A stretch of DNA of 64,000 nt from Mytilus edulis (Eukaryota; Mollusca; Bivalvia; Mytilida; Mytilidae), in contig NC_092346.1 of the NCBI RefSeq assembly GCF_963676685.1, positions 92,989,917-93,053,916 of the forward strand. The letters run 5' to 3'. The position numbers and the translations under genes were made by a program. How positions within the stretch are numbered: position 1 is the stretch's first letter; every line of letters starts with the position of its first letter. Below, in pieces: positions 57,895-64,000 of this stretch. The notes beneath the pieces were generated by a model. That model saw only the letters and a list, made by a program, of their open reading frames with translations. It made no database searches and was not told the origin of the DNA.

Positions 57895-58494
57895 ATATTC
57901 ATGCCCTTTAAACAGTTAAACTACAAATAAGACGAAGCTTCAATAAGTATTCAAGTTATACAATGCACAATACTAATTTAATTGTGTTTTATATTAGTTC
58001 TTTCCCTAGAACTACGCCCAACTCTTTGATGAGTTTATTTTTGTACGTAATAAGCAGAACTTTAATATATCAATGAATAAGATAATTGATCTTATCTAAT
58101 AAAGCATATGTCAATTAGTTCATTTTCAATTACATACGAATGATTGGTTACAATTTTACTAAGACATTTCCTGATAATTCAGACAAAAAGTATCATATAT
58201 CGTAGAATACAAGAAATAGGCTTAGCTTATTTATTATGAGCAACCTCTTATCTAATCACATCAACTTCATAGTCTTAGTGATGCGGTTTAATTCTCACAA
58301 AAGTTTATATAAAAGTAAGGTTGATCTGTTCAGTATGTTTTACTTATATAATAAACAAATACAAAGGAAAGAGAAAACAATAAATGCTACATATATTTTT
58401 GTGAACTCATACTTAGATAGTCATAAATTGTGTTTTCTGTTCTCGTATGGCTTAGATGACAATTTATTGTGCTCACCGTCATAAAAAAAAACAA

Positions 58495-59190
58495 TACACT
58501 GTGTACTCTGCTTATTGCATATGACTTAGATGGCAATACATTGTGTACTCTGCTTATTGCATATGACTTAGATGGCAATACATTGTGTACTCTGCTCATT
58601 GCATATGACTTAGATGGCAATACATTGTGTACTCTGCTCATTGCATATGACTTAGATGGCAATACATTGTGTACTCTGCTCATTGCGTATGACTTAGATG
58701 GCAATTAACTGTGTACTCTGCTCATTGCATATGACTTAGATGGCAATACATTGTGTACTCTGCTCATTGCATATGACTTAGATGGCAATAAATTGTGTAC
58801 TCTGCTCATTGCATATGACTTAAGATGGCAATTAACTGTGTACTCTGCTCATTGCATATGACTTAGATGGCAAAAAATTGTGTACTCTGCTCATTGCATA
58901 TGACTTAGATGGCAATTAACTGTGTACTCTGCTCATTGCATATGACAAAGATGGCAACTAATTGTGTAATCTGCCCATTGCATATGACTAAGTTGGCAAT
59001 TAATTGTGTACTCTGCTCATTGCATATGACAAAGATGGCAACTAATTGTGTAATCTGCCCATCCGCATATGACTTAGATGGCAATTAATTGTGTACTCTG
59101 TTCATTGCATATGACTAAGATGGCAATTAATTGTGCACTCTGCCCCTCAGCATATGACTTAGATGGCAATTTATTGTGTACTCTAATGAG
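58495..59190 (+). repeat. 42-bp minisatellite, about 16 units
   Basis: The unit reads 'tgtgtactctgctcattgca', 'tatgacttagatggcaatac', 'at'. Later units drift ('tgacaaagatggcaacta', 'gtaatctgccc'). The frames at 58469-58708 and 58704-58387 come from the repeat. Confidence 0.9.
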
Positions 59191-59369
59191 CACGTTTTGG
59201 CTTTCTCAATCCAATGCTCCAACTATAGAGGAAAGGTATCAAATAAACATTGATATGTGACTTATACAAATAATTTTCAACTTGCCTTTTCTTATATCAA
59301 TTAAGAATCTTGTGTGTTATTTACACTTCTGTCAATTTGTGAGGTCAGTTTTGAAAAAAAGATACATAA

Positions 59370-59510
59370 AATAGAGAATGTAAATGGGGAATGTGTTAAA
59401 GAGACAACAACCCGACCAAAGAGTAAAAACAGAAGAAGGCCACCAATGGGTCTTCAACACAGCAAGAAAGTCCCGCACCCGGCAGGGGACTTCAGCTGGA
59501 TGTATGAATA
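59370..59510 (+). repeat. Dispersed mussel repeat, family B
   Basis: 'gagaatgtaaatggggaatg', 'aaagagacaacaacccgacc', 'ccaccaatgggtcttcaac', 'tcccgcacccggcagg'. Confidence 0.6.
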
Positions 59511-60239
59511 TCGTATTCAACATTTTAAAATCTCTTTGAAGACGTATTGCTGCTTTTCAATAGTCCGTGAAATTTAGAACAGCTAATTAATCACTTGAAG
59601 GCTGTTTTATCATGCATTTAATCTTGTAAAGGGAGAAAAAATAATGTCAATCAATACATCCAGGAAATAATAAAACCGATATTAATGAGTAATTGACAGC
59701 AAGGATTTGTGTGTATATGCAGTGTTAGCTGTTCCCACACCGGATACCAGTCACATCAAAGAAATGTCGGACGTGTAACACGCAGTTATACATGGTGTGG
59801 TTATAATCCTCAAACTTCGCACTCTGTCGAATATGTCAGGGTCAAAAATTACCTTTTAATTATAAAAAATAATTCTGTTTGATCTCTGATTGTACATTAT
59901 TATATCAGCTCCTGATCATCTGAATTCTATTATCCTTCTACAATGAAACAAGATATAAACCGATTTTATTATTAACATCTAGAAATCAATTAATTATATA
60001 TTTTAAATGGATTTTATACTGTTTAATGACGGAAAATATACTGTAGTGTTGCTGCACATTGCGTATTGAATTTCGTTTTAACAGTGAATATGCTTTTTGT
60101 TGGTAATGAAATAACACGGAATATCAATGAAAACAAATTGCCGTTTACGTGTAGAATTATCTTATCGTTGATACCAGAATTAAAACGTTTAATGCGAATA
60201 CCTTAACATAGGTTGTAGCCATAACAATTTTTTTTTTAT

Positions 60240-61300
60240 ATATTAACACCCAGTCTTTGATAGAGCCATGCAAAATGCTTACAAGTGGGTCCGGTCCACA
60301 TGACATGTCAACCAAATGAAATGAAATTTTGCACACATGTTATGACAGTCAAGAGAAAAAAAAATCTAACTTTAAAATTTTATTTTAAGCTATTTTTAGA
60401 TTTAACAGCGCCATCTACTGGAAATGCCTCAATTTCCAAAAGAATCTCCAAAAATATCACATTTGTTTTACTCTAAATATGCTAGATAAGGTTTTGTTTA
60501 ACTAGTAATTGAATCATTTTTTATAACAAGCATCATTCGTCCTTCAAAACTTGACAAAATGTTAAAGCTTGAGTATAGCTAAATTTTGGGGCTAACCGGT
60601 CTAAAAAGGCCATTTAGGCAAATTTTGGATACTTGGTAAAAAGATCATCAAAAGGACTTGAAATCTCTTAAAGTACTATGATCTTTTAAATGTTTTAAAT
60701 ATTTCTCGAGGTTTACATGTGTACTACAAGTTTTGTGAATTTTGAGCTGGGGTCTTTTACATCGTAACCATAGCAACGGAATAAAAATGGGTTATTTTCA
60801 CATATTTTGCACAATAATCTGTGTAATTAATCATGAACACTTACATGTATTTATCATTTGACACTATCTTATGATATTTGGCATGAAGGTGTATTACAAT
60901 AAGACTGTATATCTCATAAAATGAAAACTGCCAATTGACCTTGACTTTTGACCTCAAGGTCAAAATACTTGATTTTTTGGTGATTTTGTTTTACTGGAGC
61001 ACACATTTTTCTCTTACTTGAAGAATTTCTTAATAATTGACACACAATGTCATCCCCTCAATATGATTTGTTGTGTACCATGGATAATGACCTTGATATT
61101 TGACCTTCAAGGTCAAATAAAAGGTCATGGTCAAATATGTAATTATATATGCCTAAAACAAAACATTCGTTTCTTGCCATGTCAATATGAAAGAGAAGTG
61201 TACCGACTGCTTATGAGACAACTATCCACCACAGTTAAAATGGAGTGGTAGTAAGCAATTTATATGCCACAGAACTGGCAAGACCATTTCAGTACAGCTA
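60240..61300 (+). repeat. Dispersed repeat with many AAGGTCA motifs
   Basis: I recognise this type of sequence from bivalve genomes. Between 60936 and 61130 it holds seven or so TGACCTT/AAGGTCA half sites in both orientations. No coding frame of note. Class unknown. Confidence 0.45.
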
Positions 61301-61319
61301 AGGGTTTTCCCTGGGGTTA

Positions 61320-62470
61320 TGTCCCGCTCCTTCGTGTAATGACGTTGTTATTTAGATTTATTTTTTAAAAATAATCAGAACCCCATCCCTTATTCATATT
61401 TAATCTTAATTGCCTTTTTAGTTCATCATGGGGGTCTTGACCTGCCCCTACATACAATTGATGGTCAAATAGCTTAACATATGTTCATATTGCTACATGT
61501 ACCTATAAAAACATATTTTCAATCAGACCTTTGAGTACACCAATGATGTTTTTGCTGGAGTTGGCGCCCCTTATAAACACTGTTCAGATACCCACCCTTA
61601 AACTATATATAGTACTTAAATGAATATATCATGACTAGACCAATTAAGTGTACCATATATTTTGTTCTCATATATTTTGTTCCTCCTGTCCTCACCCCTC
61701 GATTCATAATTTTTAAAATTTATTGGAAACAGTGCATATTTCCACTCGCGCACCATATATATATATTCTTATTTGCAATTGCATTTTTTTTCTGACAAGA
61801 GTGACTTGTACAGGGGAGACATTAGTTTTGATTCACTAAAACAGTTCTAACGAGTTGTAGTTAACTTAAATTAAAAAGAAAATCGTAGAATTTTGGCTTA
61901 ATGTAGAAACTTGAAATACTGCTAATTCAGAACTTAATGTGCATGTGTAATAATAATATTAGTATTATTGAGTATTCATGGTGACCCTCAAAAATGTGAG
62001 ATTTATCAAAGCAAATTTAAATCATGCTGTAACAGAATATTGTACAAAAATGAAAAAAACTCGGCATCACATTGCAGCCTGGGATATATAAATGCAGTTC
62101 GTTCGCCTGTCTGTCCGAGCATCTGTTTTTATTGTAAAGTATCTAGTATAATTTATCGTTATCTGATTTTGAAAAAAAATATGCCATTGATTTCTAAAGA
62201 TAACCGGTCAAGACTGAATATGAGCCCAGTTCAAACATTTAGTAGGTGGTGGACATTGAACATCTGTTGTGTTATTCATATTGCAATTATTTTTGAATTT
62301 ATAGAAGGTCTCTTTAGTCAATTTGTTTGATTTCCCAAATATATACTTACAAAGCCATGAACATTTGACAAATAAAGGCTGTGTTTTGAAAGGTCCAAGA
62401 AAGTTGTAAAATTTCTTGAAAAAATGAAAAAGAACTTAATAATAAATATTATTATATCACATCTTCTGAC
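61320..62470. other. No gene seen
   Basis: A 120-codon frame at 61968-62330 has no recognisable domain and no splice or promoter context, so I do not call it a gene. No exon supported. Confidence 0.35.
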
Positions 62471-62479
62471 TTTTTTGGG

Positions 62480-63260
62480 GGATCTTATAATGGTATGATG
62501 TCGTCGTCATCTGTGTCTTCGTCGTCGTCTGTGTGTATTGATTTTTGGGATGATGGTCCCAACCGTTCAGGACTAAGGGGCCACAAAGAGGGCCAAAAAC
62601 AAGCATTTTTCTAGTTTCAGGATAATAACTAGTGTATAAGTAGTATTCTGTATTTCTTTTGCTCTGAAATTGTACCACAATGTTTAATACCACAAGTAGA
62701 AGGTTGAGATTTATTAAGGGGTTATGGGGATAACAGATTAGAAATTAAGGGCAAAAAAGGGGCAAAAAACCAGCATTTTTCTAGTTTCAAGACAATAACT
62801 TGGGTGTTAGTGTATGGATCTCTCTGACATTGTACCATATAACATAGGGAAGGCTGGGATTGATTTTGGGGTTAATAATCCAAAACATGGAAGAAGTACT
62901 ACAAGATTCCGTACTACAAAGGAGAGGCTGGGATTGTGTTTTGGGGTTATTGCACCAAGGGTGTTTCAAAAAGGTAAAGGGAGATTTTTCCCCCCAATTC
63001 ATTAAAGGGATTCATATTTTTTTTTCAAAATTTTTCAAATTTCGAATTCAATTGCACAGTATTGCGCAATACAATTGTAAGATCTTTGACCACATTTATT
63101 TTGTGCCAGAAACCTGTAGTATGTCAAAATTTTGATCTCAGTCCAAATACAGACAGTACCAAGCTTGAGTATTGTGTACAAATTTGCGCCAACTGTTCAA
63201 TGTTCGACCTCTGCGGTCGTATCAGGCTTCGCTCAGCAAAAGCATTTTATTTTAGCAAGG
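62480..63260. repeat. Dispersed repeat with internal ~170-bp duplication
   Basis: 'agcatttttctagtttcaag' follows a gggcaaaaa-type run twice (62593 and 62760), and 'aggctgggattg' with 'ttttggggttat' recurs at about 62850 and 62930. A known type of bivalve repeat; class not resolved. Confidence 0.5.
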
Positions 63261-63679
63261 TGGAAAAAAACTGAAAAAGACCTCGTTATGAGGCTGTGAT
63301 TAAAATGTAATTCTGACATAAAAAATATATAAAGTATTTTCTAAAGTTTGCTTCAGACATTATCTCTTAACCATAAAAAAGCTTAAGCATGTCGTGAGAT
63401 GAGAGAATATATTTTTAAGGAAAATAATATTTAGAAATGAATTTGTAAGCACCTTAAGTTAGAAGAACTGAGTTTCCTTAAGACTAAAACTAGTAACTTA
63501 AATGTGACAAAGATTCGGAATATCATTTTAATAAAATTAACATTACATTGTATTACAAACATGTTCTATCATTGCTTTCAAAATTGTTTTCCAACTAATC
63601 CAATGAAAGTGTGCAAAAAACACGACGTTATGCTCACTAAAAATTTTATAATATAAATTAAAAACATTGGTTTCCTGTT

Positions 63680-63845
63680 TGAATGGTTTACACTAGTCAT
63701 TTTAGGGACCCTTTTTTTTGCTTGCTGTTCAGAATGAGCCAAGGCTAAGTGTTGAATACCGTACATTGACCTATAATGGTTTACTTTTACAAATTGTGAC
63801 TTGGATGGAGAGTTGTCTCATTGGCAATCATACCACAGCTTCTTA
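63680..63845 (-). repeat. Dispersed mussel repeat, family A
   Basis: 'cctgtttgaatggtttacac', 'agggaccct', 'gagccaaggc', 'ggatggagagttgtctcatt', 'ggcaatcataccaca'. It lies immediately before the exon at 63884. Confidence 0.65.
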
Positions 63846-63883
63846 TATCTATGTTAAGTATCAGTGTTGTTTTTTAATTGTAG

Positions 63884-63975
63884 AAAAGCTGGATATATAG
63901 GATCAGACGGTGTTGCCAAAATTACGACAGGATGGGAACTTGAAGTGGATGGAAAAAATGTCAAAATATCATTTT
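63884..63975 (+). CDS. Internal coding exon of an unrecognised gene
   Basis: Acceptor 'ttttttaattgtag' and donor 'gtaagtaac' are both strong. Only one of the three frames is open (phase 1 in, phase 1 out, 30 full codons): KAGYIGSDGVAKITTGWELE then VDGKNVKISF. Symmetrical 1-1 exons are common in modular extracellular proteins. The alternating polar and hydrophobic pattern suggests beta strands, but I cannot name a domain. The partner exons lie beyond the window or across the repeats upstream. Confidence 0.5.
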
Positions 63976-64000
63976 GTAAGTAACTCTTAAAATTAAAGCA

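Noticed and set aside
61968..62330. 120-codon frame as a gene
   Set aside because: No recognisable domain, no splice or promoter context, and surrounding sequence is repeat-like.

Overview
This is AT-rich eukaryotic DNA, most probably from a marine mussel (Mytilus or a close relative). Two things support that. First, the only gene I can name has introns with GT-AG borders. Second, the window is packed with dispersed repeats that I recognise from mussel genomes, such as the families carrying 'gagacaac' next to 'ggtatgattgcc' or 'aaatggg(g/t)aatgtgtcaaa'. The species call is inference. There are no operons, bacterial signals or CRISPR arrays.

Genes. The one recognised gene is DNPH1 (Rcl), 2'-deoxynucleoside 5'-phosphate N-hydrolase. 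It occurs as a minus-strand array: copy B (25748-28176, four exons, 140 aa), copy A (9040-11117, four exons, 138 aa) and a last-exon fragment, copy C (3593-3842). A conserved non-coding block lies upstream of both full copies (15280-15450 and 31808-31960), so the duplication unit was at least 6 kb. Copy A has Ser where DNPH1 normally has a substrate-site Arg. In copy B the 3' end has been split by about 2.3 kb of inserted DNA that includes two inverted-repeat elements. Other coding traces are single exons: a clean phase 1-1 exon at 63884-63975, a duplicated exon pair at 1356 and 6506, and weak first-exon candidates near 40655, 43495 and 43725.

Mobile DNA fills most of the rest. The most interesting items are: (1) hammerhead-ribozyme retrozymes, one a near-complete dimer with two well-paired hammerheads 363 bp apart (41954-42660), another on the minus strand (12444-12866), and several decayed pieces; (2) an unrelated hammerhead at 29877-29917 beside a 17-bp tandem repeat; (3) two foldback-type elements whose inverted arms are built from tandem repeats, 20051-21962 (13-bp flanking duplication) and 47199-48822 (8- to 9-bp duplication), the second enclosing a degraded reverse transcriptase; (4) a 69-bp satellite (44285-45896) that appears to have grown out of the central domain of a tRNA-derived SINE seen intact at 17245-17485; (5) several short inverted-repeat transposons with visible target duplications, one of which has an empty site within the window; (6) two LINE 3' ends, one split by a MITE; (7) Helitron-like copies with a terminal hairpin, in tandem.

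Layout: 1-3.5 kb repeats, MITEs and DNA-transposon debris; 3.6-11.1 kb DNPH1 copies C and A with a nested palindrome between; 11-19 kb repeats, a hAT-like element, a retrozyme and a SINE; 19-23.3 kb Helitron-like tandem block split by foldback element 1; 23.4-28.2 kb DNPH1 copy B; 28-43 kb tandem repeats, hammerhead, LINE ends and retrozymes; 44-51 kb satellite and foldback element 2; 53-59 kb minisatellites; 60-63.3 kb dispersed repeats; 63.9 kb exon.
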